This document shows, one piece after another, positions 9,808-21,800 of a stretch of 64,000 bases of DNA. Within the stretch, counting starts at the first letter, position 1, and every line of letters starts with the position of its first letter. The notes under the pieces are model-generated. The model saw only the letters and a list, made by a program, of their open reading frames with translations. It made no database searches and was not told where the DNA came from. The position numbers and the translations under genes are program-made. Source of the DNA: Bombyx mori (taxonomy: Eukaryota; Arthropoda; Insecta; Lepidoptera; Bombycidae); NCBI RefSeq assembly GCF_030269925.1, contig NC_085110.1, positions 8,680,001-8,744,000 of the forward strand, in the 5' to 3' direction.

Positions 9808-12800
9808 GTAAGTCATTATGCAAAAAATAATTGTTTTAGGTCCAAATTTAAAGTCTCCTAGGAAATTTATTGGTAACGAAAATAATTTAATTTGATGTAT
9901 TAAATAAAATATAAAATACACGTCAAATACATTGCCCATTACTGTAGTTGCATTGAAAAGCTCCAGGCGTCCAAAATTAAAGTGTCCCAGAAAATTTATT
10001 GGTAACGAAAATTATTTGATTTGACGTTAAATAAAATAAAAAATACACGTTAAATACATTGCTTATGACTATAGGTGTATTGAAGAGCTCCAGGTGTACC
10101 ATATAATAAATGGTTACCGGGTCTTATAGATAGCACAACGTGACTAATGAAGGATATTGAATGAGTTAAATATCAGAATAACTTGAAAATGAATTCGGAA
10201 ATATTTTAAAGTACTTAATAGGATTAATTACTATTATTCTGTTACAGATGTCCTGGAATCTATTTTACACAATATTTTAAGTGAAGACGAGTATTTGCGA
10301 ACGTATCGTAGAAGCATCAGTTTTGGGCAGAATGTCAAGAAGGACCTTATACCACTTTTAATCCATACTAAAGATGATAAAACTATTGAATTATTAATAA
10401 GGATACTAGTTAATTTGACTATTCCTATCGAATGTTTGCTTTCTGTTGATGAAATCTCCAAAAATGATTTCGGACGTCATACTATATTCGAAATAAACAA
10501 TTTACTTGCAACAACGAAAATGGCATTTACAGATCAACGAGCAACTAAAGTTGTAATAGATTTTTTAAAAAAGAATTTTGATCTTGAACAAAAGACAATG
10601 TTAACCATTGAGCAATGTACAAATATAAGTAACAGCCTACTTTTGCTGAGAAATATATTACACATACCAGAGAAAACTCCCACTCGGAGTCCAACTTTCA
10701 ACGGGCCTGTTCACTCGATCCAAAACCAAATCATATGGAATATCTTTAGCCAAAGTATCGACAAAGTCCTCATTAAGTTGATGATAATTCCTGACGCGGT
10801 AAGCTACGATGACTTCATTTTTCAAATTTAATTAGTTATTTGATCTATTATAAAAAAAAAGACCATGTTCTATTTGTGTATTTTACCAATATATGTGATA
10901 TAGATTTAGACTTTGTGTTTCAAAATATATGGGGAGTAAGGAACCCGAAATCGTAATAATAATTTATTAAATATCTCAATCGACGACCTGAATATAAAAG
11001 GGAATAATGTTCACTTTGCTAAAAAAATTATGAATCTTTGTTGTTTTGTGAAGTTCATTAGTGAATCCGCAATTAAAATATCTGTATAATAATATCCCGG
11101 TTTCACTGAGGCCTGCCTGCCTCGAACCTGTGGGTCACCTAATTTTCAGTTATCACCATGGCGTATTTTATCAATTGCTAAAATGTAATTTATCAAACTA
11201 AATTTTAGAGTTACTTAGCTGTAGTAGAGAGTAAGTATAGTCTACAAATCAACAAGAAATAGTGTTTCAGAAAAAGTGGTGTCGCAGAGGTTACTGGCAG
11301 TTAAAACCGAGCGTATAAGCGTGTGGGGGACGCCTATTGTTAGATATCACTACATAGTATAAAACAAAGTCGCTTTCTCTGTCCCTATATCCCTATGTAT
11401 GCTTAAATCTTTAAAGCTACGCAACGGATTTTGATGCGGTTTATTTTATTTTATTTATAACTTCTTATACTAGAAAGTATAAAGGCGGACTTAATGCCAT
11501 AGGCATTCTCTAACAGTCTACCTTAGGGGAGTGCAGAGATGAAGATTTTTAATATATAGAGTGATTGAAGAGGAAGGTTTATATGTATAATAACATCCAT
11601 TAAATAGTGGAGAAATCAATAATAAATTACAGTTTCCGAAGCGAAGCGAGGGCGGGTCGCTAGTGTCTTATACCTAATCTGAAATGAGTTTTAATTGTAG
11701 TTTTAATGCGAGGTAAGATATTTTGTACTATGAAGACTTTCCAAATTGTAAAAAATATCCGCTACCTCTAAATTTTCAAATTGGCGGTGGCAAATTTTTG
11801 AAACAGTTGAAATTGCCAAAAAAAAAATATTGTTACGTCGAAGTTTATGACGTCGTAACGTCGACGTAAGTCGAAGTGAAAGAAGTGTTTCTTAGTTAAG
11901 CAATCAGCGAATCGGTAGGATTGAATTAAATATTCAATTTCAAACGTGAACATTCGTCTCATTTGTTTGTGTAACTAACTACTTCACCGTGCGTCGTCGG
12001 ATACGTACTTGTCCAGTTTTTACATTATTTCCATCAAATCTTGTTATAACGGTGTATTATAATGCATGAATGTAGTTGAATCTTTAATTAATTTTACATC
12101 CATTTCTAAATTTTGTGTCGTCATTAAACTTGTTAATTAAGTGTTTTTTTCTGTTTGATCTGGTGTGACGACGAATCTGAGAAGTTAGTAAAGGAAAACA
12201 ACTTTTCGTGACTAGTTTTATTGTAAGCCCACAACGGTATGCATATTATTATATCACCATCCTCCTTATTTCGGTTACGAAGCAGACGTGTCTTTCAGTT
12301 TGAAAGGTGGAACATCCGTTATAAAATTCAATTGAGAATTCGATCTCATGTTTCAAGACTCCGATAACCACTTACTAGTAGGTGGGCCGTGTGTTCGTTC
12401 GTCTATTTATGCAGTTAATATATTAAAAACAAGTACACACATTAAGTTTGTCTTAAGAAATACTATTGCGTCGTAATATAGGTATGTGTTATTTTTTTCT
12501 GTATTTTCATTATCTCTTGGACAGAACCCTAACACATACCTTTCGAACGGTATCCCCACACCGACTAACACCTCAGTTTAAGAATCTAGATGTGTGTTTT
12601 GTATTTTTTTTATTTTTAGGCAAAATGGGCGGTTACAATGATTCAATTCATAGCCTTGCTTTATAAAAATCAACATGCTGTGACATTACACAAACTCCTC
12701 AATTTATGGCTAGAGTCATCTTTGTCAGAAAGCTCTGAGGATAACGAGAGCAATACCTCTCCGCCGGATCGTGGTACGTTACGCCCACTACACATATCAA

Positions 12801-15800
12801 AAATTAAATTAAAAATATTTTTAAACATCATTAAACTATTTTGTAAACTTTAGTCTAACTATGCGAACAAAGCATACCTCTGCATTTTAAAGCCTTAAAA
12901 TAATATTAAGGTTTATCACACGTAGCTGTCAAAATTGTGGAGGCAAATCTCAATAAGGTAATATCTTAAACTAATATTTTGAAACAAATTCAGGAAGTGA
13001 TGACTCGTCACCGATATTAACGTCAGATCCCACGTCCGATTCGTCGGACACAGGGGGCAGCGGTAAGAGCAACGACGAACCAAATTCAGTGAATAACGGA
13101 TGGGATGCTTCTTCTGTTAATAACACCAGTGAGAACGGAAGCCAGACCTCTCAGACGCACAATGATTCTGAGTCACCAAGGAAAAATGCGGAAAATATTG
13201 CAGAGGGCTCCATGAAAGATGAAAATGTAAATGTAAGTGCCGCTCTCAATCAAACCAGACCCGCGTCTTTCTATAAAAGTTAGTAACGATGAACCGATTT
13301 ATCTATTTGTTTATTTATACGATCGTGTGAGCATGATTGAAAAGCTACTGGGTCAATAAAACTATCAGTTGAGTTTTAAAATTTATAGGTATGTTTGGGT
13401 ACTAATTGTATTTTAAACGCATGTTGAATAATAATTAGATTAAACGTAACAATAAGATAGAAACCAAGCAATGAAAACCGTTGATACCTACATCATCTTT
13501 TATTGGTGGTAGGACCTCTAGTAAGTCCGCACTGGTAGGTAACACCACCCTGCCTATTTCTGCCGTGAAGCAGTAATGCGTTTCGGTTTGAAGGATGGGG
13601 CAGCCGTTGTAACTATACTTAGAACGTAGATCTCAAAGTGGTTGGGGCATTTACGTTGTAGATATCTATGGGCTCCAGTAACCACTTAACAGCCAGCTGG
13701 GCTGTGAGCTCGTTCACTCATCTGAGCATTAAGCAATAAAAATAAATCTAGTTTTTTATGAAAGCAGTAAATACTCATTCATTGAAAAGCGAATATTTTC
13801 ATCATTTTCAGGAAGCGAAATCGGTAACGTTTTCAGAGAGTAACACGGAAGCGACTAAAGATGTGCCAGCAGGTGAAGACAAAATGAAAGCGGTCATATC
13901 GGAAAATTCCGATTGCGGTTACGGTACTCAAATTGAAAACCAGGAGTCCGTTTCAACGTCCAGTAACGATGACGAACTACCCTCTGAGAAGCCGGTTCAC
14001 CAGAAACCGCATAATCCAAAACAACGGGTCAACACCAAATCTCGTAGCGGGGTAACGGTGCAAGAACGGAAACGTAAAAAAATTGTTAAAAGAGGAAAAT
14101 CTAACATGTAGGTTGAATTTTTGCACTATCACCAACATCAGTCAACTGTGCTCGCAATAAAATAAATGTATTTTATTACAGAATCAACGTACAAGGGCTG
14201 TCTCATAAAACTCCAACTGACGACGACATATCTAACATCTTGAAAGAGTTTACTGTCGATTTCTTATTGAAAGGCTACAACGTCCTTGTTCAAACACTTC
14301 ACAGTCAGATACTCACGAATTTACAACTGGAAATCGATACGTCGCATTTCTTTTGGTTGGTCACGTACTTCTTGAAGTTCGCTACGCAGATAGAGCTGGA
14401 TCTAGAACATCTCTGCTCGGTCTTGTCATTCGACATCGTCTCATACTTAACCGCCGAGGGCGTCAACTTGTGCGAACAATTCGAGCTGGCCGTCAAGTTA
14501 GACGGTAATGGTCTCAAGCCGTGCATGAGGAGGCTCCATTTGGTAATATTTTTTTTATATATTCATTGTAAATCTCGGTCTGTTCACTGTTATAACGTCA
14601 GATTCATTAAAAAATTACATTCAGCTACATATAACTATATTTTAGAAAAATAAATTATTTGGTTTTATAACTTAATATGTTTATTTAATTTAAACTCTAT
14701 TGGGCCTTTAGTGGTTACCGGAACCAAAAAAATTGAAGACACAGTTGCATATAATACAATGTTGCTTAAAATCCTTTTGAAGAGGAACACCCGGTAATAA
14801 CACATTTTAATGAGTTTTACTAACGGACTGTATTATGTGACATAGTGTTTACAGGAAATCCTTATAAACCATAATTGTATTACAATTACTCTACCTTAGT
14901 TTCACATTATAATAATTGGCGTAAGTAGGTTGGTGCGGTATTATGAGACATAATTAATTTAATGAATATATTATATTATTAATATTATTTTTAGGTCGTA
15001 ACAGCAATAAGAGAATTGGTTCAAGCAATCGAAGTGTACAAAAAGATATCGTTCATACGCAAAGACGACAGGGAGGCGCTCATAAAATTACAAATCAAAA
15101 TGTGCGAAACCGATGAGCTGAGATCTCTGATGGTGTTGTTGCTCCGCACTTACAATCCTAAGTATCACACCAAACAATATTTACAGGTTAATATTTTTTT
15201 TTGGTTTATTTAACTAGCAGTAGCTGTGTACTGTGGGGTCACAGACATTATTTATTTAATTTAATTTATTTAATTTATTTATTTAATAAGTTGCACCAAC
15301 AAAGTGATCATCAATACAAAACATTGACAAATTGACAAAAGTTCATGGCAGATGTCACCTCAATTATAGGTGCAATCGACATTGCATTAACATCAAAAAT
15401 AAAAATAAAATATACAGCTAAGAATTGGATACATTTCATTCATTGCTTAAGATTAATTTAATTGGGAGATGATCCGCGACAGATTTTTCCTGTAAGTAGT
15501 GAGACAATTTGAAAAAACATCTATTTCACTTAAAATAAGTTCAGCGCAATCGGACATTTCCAAGAAGTCTTATGCATTACATACTTGTAATGGGAGCTCA
15601 ACTTGTATTGGATTAACTTGATTTTCGTTGGAATCATATTATGTTTGCTTGTAACATCTGTTTTAGGCCTATAGTTTCACTTGGCCCGCGCCGTGTCTTT
15701 CTAAAGACATACTGCAAAAGTACTAACCGTTTAGTTTATCCTTGTAATACCAATGTAATACTTATATAGAAAGTTCAACATATCCTAAATCCTAACAATC

Positions 15801-18800
15801 CTAAATTATTTATTATCATTTTTTTTTCACAGGATATAATAGTAACGAATCATATTTTACTATTGTTCTTAGACAATGTGATGAAGATGACCGAATACAA
15901 TGGCACGACTAATATGGTGGACCATATAAAACAGTACGTTGTACATTTTATACAGCTATCTTTATAAGCGGATTTAAATCACTTATCATCAATACACATA
16001 ATAATACCGCAGAATAGCTAGTCTTGCCATAAATACTGAGACAAAGGAAAAAAAAATCTATTGCAAATAACATTTATTACTTTTACAGTGTGTTAGTTTA
16101 ATACATAAATATAAAACAATTTAAAGTATAAAAAGCTTATTCGAAGTGGTCTGCATTGGCTGCAATACAGTCCTTTAAACGTTGAGGCCAATTATCAATA
16201 GAAGCACACACTCTTTCCATGGGAAAAATTTTCACTGCCAATCGTACGGATTGTTTTAGGGACTCCAAATTATCATGGCGCTTAGAGCAAGCCGTACTCT
16301 CTAAAACTGACCATAAATCTTATTCTAGAGGATTAAGATCGGGACTAGACGACGGCCAGTCTTCAGCTCTGATGAAGTCCGAAACGTTCGTTTCCAACCA
16401 AGACTGCGTAGACCGAGCTTTATGACCTGGCGCCGAGTCTGGCTGGAAGGACCATTCTTGATTATTGAACATGGTGTTGTTAAGGGGCTTCACTATCTTC
16501 TCAAGAATGGTATCTTGATACACTTGTGCCGATGTTTTGATACCTTTTTCACAAAAGTATGGCTCAGTCACTCCTTCATAGCTAATACCCCACCAAACTA
16601 TCACTGAAGTCGGATATTGCCCACGTTGCACTCTGTCGACTAATTGAGAAGGTTCCTTAGAGTTTTGAGCATAAATACGATCATATTGTTTGTTAAAATG
16701 TTGGTCAATTGTAAAAATTTTCTCACCGTAAACAAAATTTTTCTACGACCCTTTGCGTACCGCTTCAGTAATTGTTTCGATTTTACCACCCTATTCTCTT
16801 TTAAATTATTTGTCAAGAAATGACCAGTACGTCTCCTATAGGCTGCAAGTCCTAAGTCATCTTTTAAAATACGCGACATGGTTGTAGGTGCTATCTTCAT
16901 CTCCCGAGATAAAATCTTTTGCTTTCGGACAGGATTTCTTCGAATTCTTTCCCTTACTGATTTGACAACCTTTTTCGTACGAACACTACGTGGACGGCCA
17001 GATCTTTTTCTGTCACAAACAGAGGAGGTCTCATTACACCTATTAATAGCCCGGTACACAAACATTTTACTAATACCAAGCGTATGGAGAGTTTTAAAAA
17101 TTGCATTTGGCTCCATACCTACTTTGTGTAATGCAATCACAGCGATTCGGTTATCTTTATCACCCCACTCCATTTTAATATCGCAAAATATTGTACAGTG
17201 TATTGGCGCCAAAATGAGAAAACTCAATGAGCAATCATGTAAAAATTACAGATTCCAAATTCAAATGTAATATTTTGTTTATTTTTAATTGTAACAGTAT
17301 TTATGGAAAAGCGCGGGAAGCATAAAATTTGGCGGTCGTGTTTTTTATTTCAAAAATTTTTAAATTATCGTATAGTTGGATTAGGATAAGTTTGTACATA
17401 TTTTTATATATACTTAATTTTTCTTTATTTAGTGTATTTAATTTCGTCGCCGGGTAAGTCTTTTTGACCTTGTTTCGGAAAATGGACCCCCCGGGAGATC
17501 CCGGGGGGACTCTTGCTTCTAATAGTTTTAATATTTTACAAGTAAATGACGAATGTGACTTATCGTCAGTGCCCGCAGTGGCGCATAATGTTGTTGTCGA
17601 GCATGACGATTCTACTGTAGATACCGATTACTCCGGACATCAAACATCTGTAAATCGCAAACGTGCATCTCGCAGAATTTGTAGACACTGCAATAGGAAA
17701 AGGAGTAAGTGTGACTCGAAAGGCAACACCGACTGCCAGTGCCAATGTGAGGAAAGTGGTCCTAATAAAGGCTTAAAGATTAATAGCTCTGTTCATGATC
17801 CAGTGTCTACTAATATATTTCCTAATCATCCGACTCAAATGGAAAGTAATTATGCCACTCCTAGATTTATAGGAAGACATAAATATTGTGACTCGGATGC
17901 TGCCCCTTACGTCATTCATATTCAAAAACAAATACAGGCATCTAATGACAATACCATTTTGCACCCAATTTCTTTTGGCAAATTTTTGAAAAATTATTCT
18001 ATTAAAAATATTGTTAATGGCAGTCTTAAGAGAATTGGTAGAAACAGGCTATCACTAACATTTGAAAATTTTAATGCGGCTAACAATTTCATGGATTTAG
18101 ATATTTTAGAGAAGAATAAATATAGAGCATTCATTCCTACCTTTCAAGTAACTCGCATGGGTATCGTTAGAAATATTCCTACAGAATGGTCTGAAGAAGA
18201 AATAATTAATAACATCAGTGTTCCGTTAGGTTGCGGAAAAATCCTAAAAATTAGGAGATTAAGAAGAAAAATCACAGTAAATGATAACAAAACTTTTATT
18301 GACACAGAATCCGTGGTAATAACATTTGATGGACAGGTTTTACCTAAAAGAGTATATATGTGTTTTACATCATTACCAGTCGATTTGTACATTTATCCTA
18401 CAGTTCAATGTTTTAATTGCTGTAGATTCGGTCATGTTAGAGCTCAGTGTAGATCGAAACCGCGTTGTTTTAAATGTGGTCAAGATCATACAGGAGATTC
18501 TTGTAATGTAGAGGAGGAACATGTTTCCTGTTGTCTTTGTAACGGCTTACACTTTGCTATAAATAAGAAATGTCCAGAATTTGAAAGACAAAGGGCCATA
18601 AAGCAGACAATGGCGAACAGTTGTGTGTCATACTTGGAAGCATGTAAACTTCATCCTCCAGTGTATAAATCGTATGCTGATGTTCTTTCTTCAATTCCAT
18701 CGGATCGTAAGAATCATTCAACGTTTCATGAATCTATTGCCCCCAGCCCAGTAATTGCCAGTAAAAGTCCATCGTCATATAAAAAAACAGTTTTTATGAA

Positions 18801-21800
18801 ACCTCGATCTCCCTTTAAAGGTGATAAAGGTTTTGATCAAAGGGCCCATAGAAATCTTACAAGAGATTACGATGCTCCATCTCCTTCTAATGGCTGTGCT
18901 TTAAAATTTAATGAAAATTCCGAATCTCCTGTGGCTGAAATAATTATTGCTCTTATTAATTTACTTGCTCCTAATAACGCTACACCGTCCAACGCAGCTG
19001 ATATCATAAAACAAATTTTAAACAAAATATACAATGGCTCCACAAATAAAAAAGATGATTCAGTGGAACTGTCGAAGTATTCTAAGTAAAAAGTCTGATC
19101 TCATTCACTTAATAAATAAACACTCTCCAATCATAGTTTCTTTACAGGAAACATGGTTGAAAAGTATATATCCTTTCAAAATCAAAGGATATACCTGTAT
19201 CCGTGAAGATCGTATTGACGGGTACAGTGGTGTTGCTCTTCTTGTAAATAGTGTTCTTAGCTTTAAACTTGTAGATATACCTGATCATAGTTTTGGTTTA
19301 TCCATTATTGCGGTCATTGTAAATAATATATGTATAGTTAGTGTATATATTCCCCACCCTTCTGTAGAAATTTACAAAGAGTTTATAAATATTATTTTAA
19401 ATCTTCCTAGACCAATCATAATAATGGGTGATTTTAATGCTCACCATCAAACATGGGGAAGCTCAATATCTAATGAATTTGGAGATATAATTCTTGATTT
19501 TGTTAATGAACAGAATTTGTGTATTTTAAATTCCGGAAGTCCAACTCGTAGAACTGGCCCTGATCAAATTGTTAGTGCTCCTGATATATCTATTTCCTCC
19601 CCATCTCTGGTGCCGTCTTTGTCCTGGGAAACATTAAAATTAAGTTATGGAAGTGACCACTATCCTATTATTATTTCATTTTCAAACAATAACATAGTAA
19701 TTAAGGATCATTCTAAACATAAGTCTACAATAAAGTACAATCTATCTCAAGTAACAGATGAGGATTGGAAAACGTTTCAATCGCGTTTGGATATTAAACT
19801 TGCCAACTGTGAAAATATTAATAACTTAGATTCCGATGCACAAGCAAAAATTTTAGCTTCTGCTTTTATAGAAACAGCTGATGAAGTTTTCCCTTCTAAA
19901 AGCCCTTCTGGTATTTTTATTCCTTCTCCTCCTTGGTGGGACCGGGAGTGCACTCAGGCGGTAAAGGAGAGAAAAGCAGCCGAATTATTATATTTAGAAG
20001 AAACTATTACAGAAAATTTTGATATTCTAACAGAAAGCATCAATAGTACTCGGAATCTTTTATTAAAAAAGAAACGAGAAGGTTTTAAAAAATTTTGTGC
20101 TTCGATTTGTCCTAATATCTCACCTTCTGAAGTATGGAACCAAATAAGAAGATTTAGATCTGCATATAAAGAAAATACAGTCAAAGACTTGCCTTATGAT
20201 CTGGCTGACAAGTTTCTTGATAAATTAGCTCCCCCTTATGTTCCAGAAGAATGTTTAGTTCTTATTCCGTCTGTCCTTCCTTTCTCATGTTCAGATCCAG
20301 TTTCAGATTTTGATTTACCTTTTTCATTTAATGAACTGAAGGGGGTAATCTCGAATCTTAAGGACTCTGCTCCAGGTGATGATAAGATTCCTTATTCTTT
20401 CTTTGCCCATTTGAGTGATTCTAGTCTCACATATTACCTCAACCTCATAAATTCTATGTTCATTACATGTGTTATCCCAGAGTCATGGAAAAAACAAATT
20501 ATTTTACCCATTCTCAAACCGGGTAAATCTTCATCAGATGTATTGTCATACAGACCCATAGCTCTCTCATCTGTAATGTTGAAAATTTTAGAACATTTAA
20601 TTAAAATTAGATTAGAATGGTTTGTGGAAAGTAACAGTTTACTCAGTGACAGTCAAAACGGATTTAGAAGGGGTAAAAGCACAATGGACAATCTTGCTAT
20701 CTTTATAGTGGATATTTTGGTAGCTTTCTCAAACACTGAATCTATTGTAGCTGGATTTCTGGATATTTCTGCTGCATATGATAATGTACATATTCCTACA
20801 CTCCTTTACAAATTACAGAAAATAAGGGTTCCTGTTAGACTAGCTAACTTGATTATTACTATAATGTCAAATCGAACTATCATTTTAAACTCTACCTCCT
20901 CAGATTCACAACAATCTAGAACTTTATGGAGAGGTCTCCCTCAAGGATCTGTGTTAAGTCCAATTTTATACAATATATACACTTGTGATTTGGAAGAGAC
21001 CCTTGGAAATCAAGTAAGAATTCTTCAATATGCTGATGACCTCCTTATGTACACTTGCAATAAAGACATACATAAGGCTTGCTTATCCCTTAGGAATTCA
21101 TTTCTAACTCTTAAATCTTGGTTAGATAATAATGGACTTTCCCTTTCTGCCTCCAAAAGTTCTATTGTTGTATTCTCTAGAAAACGTTCTCTTCCTCCAA
21201 TTAATATATTGTATGAGAATGAATTAATTTCTGTAAATAGTCATGTTAAATTTTTAGGTTTAATTTTAGATTCAAAATTGAATGGAATTCAACATTGTAA
21301 TTACATTACAAACAAGTGTTTGAGTAATATGAATATCTTGCGTTCTCTTGCCGGTGTATGGTGGGGTGCCCACCCATTCAATTTAAAACTTTTATATAAT
21401 GCCATAGTAAGATCAGTTTTAGATTATGGTACTTTTTTACTTCAACCAGGGGATGTGAATGCTTTCAAAAAACTAGACTCTATACAGTCTAAAGCACTCC
21501 GAATTATCACTGGAGCCATGAAATCTAGTCCTGTTACAGCATTACAGGTAGAATGTGTTGATCCTCCTCTTCATTTGAGACGTCAATATTTATCGGATAA
21601 ATTCGTTTTCAAATCCCTACAAATCCAAAATAATCACATTATTACCAAACTTAAAACTCTAAATGAGCTCATAGAATCCTCTTCATTTTGGAAACATAAA
21701 CGGTTACCATGTTTAATAATTAGCTATAGAAAATATTTGTCTATTCAAACTCCAACTCATCACTCTCATATTTTCCGTCTATTTTGTGTAAACTATAAGG

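Noticed and set aside
16320..16631. DD37E transposase as a new catalytic class
   Set aside because: The Glu arises from a 2-base deletion inside the Asp codon followed directly by a stop.
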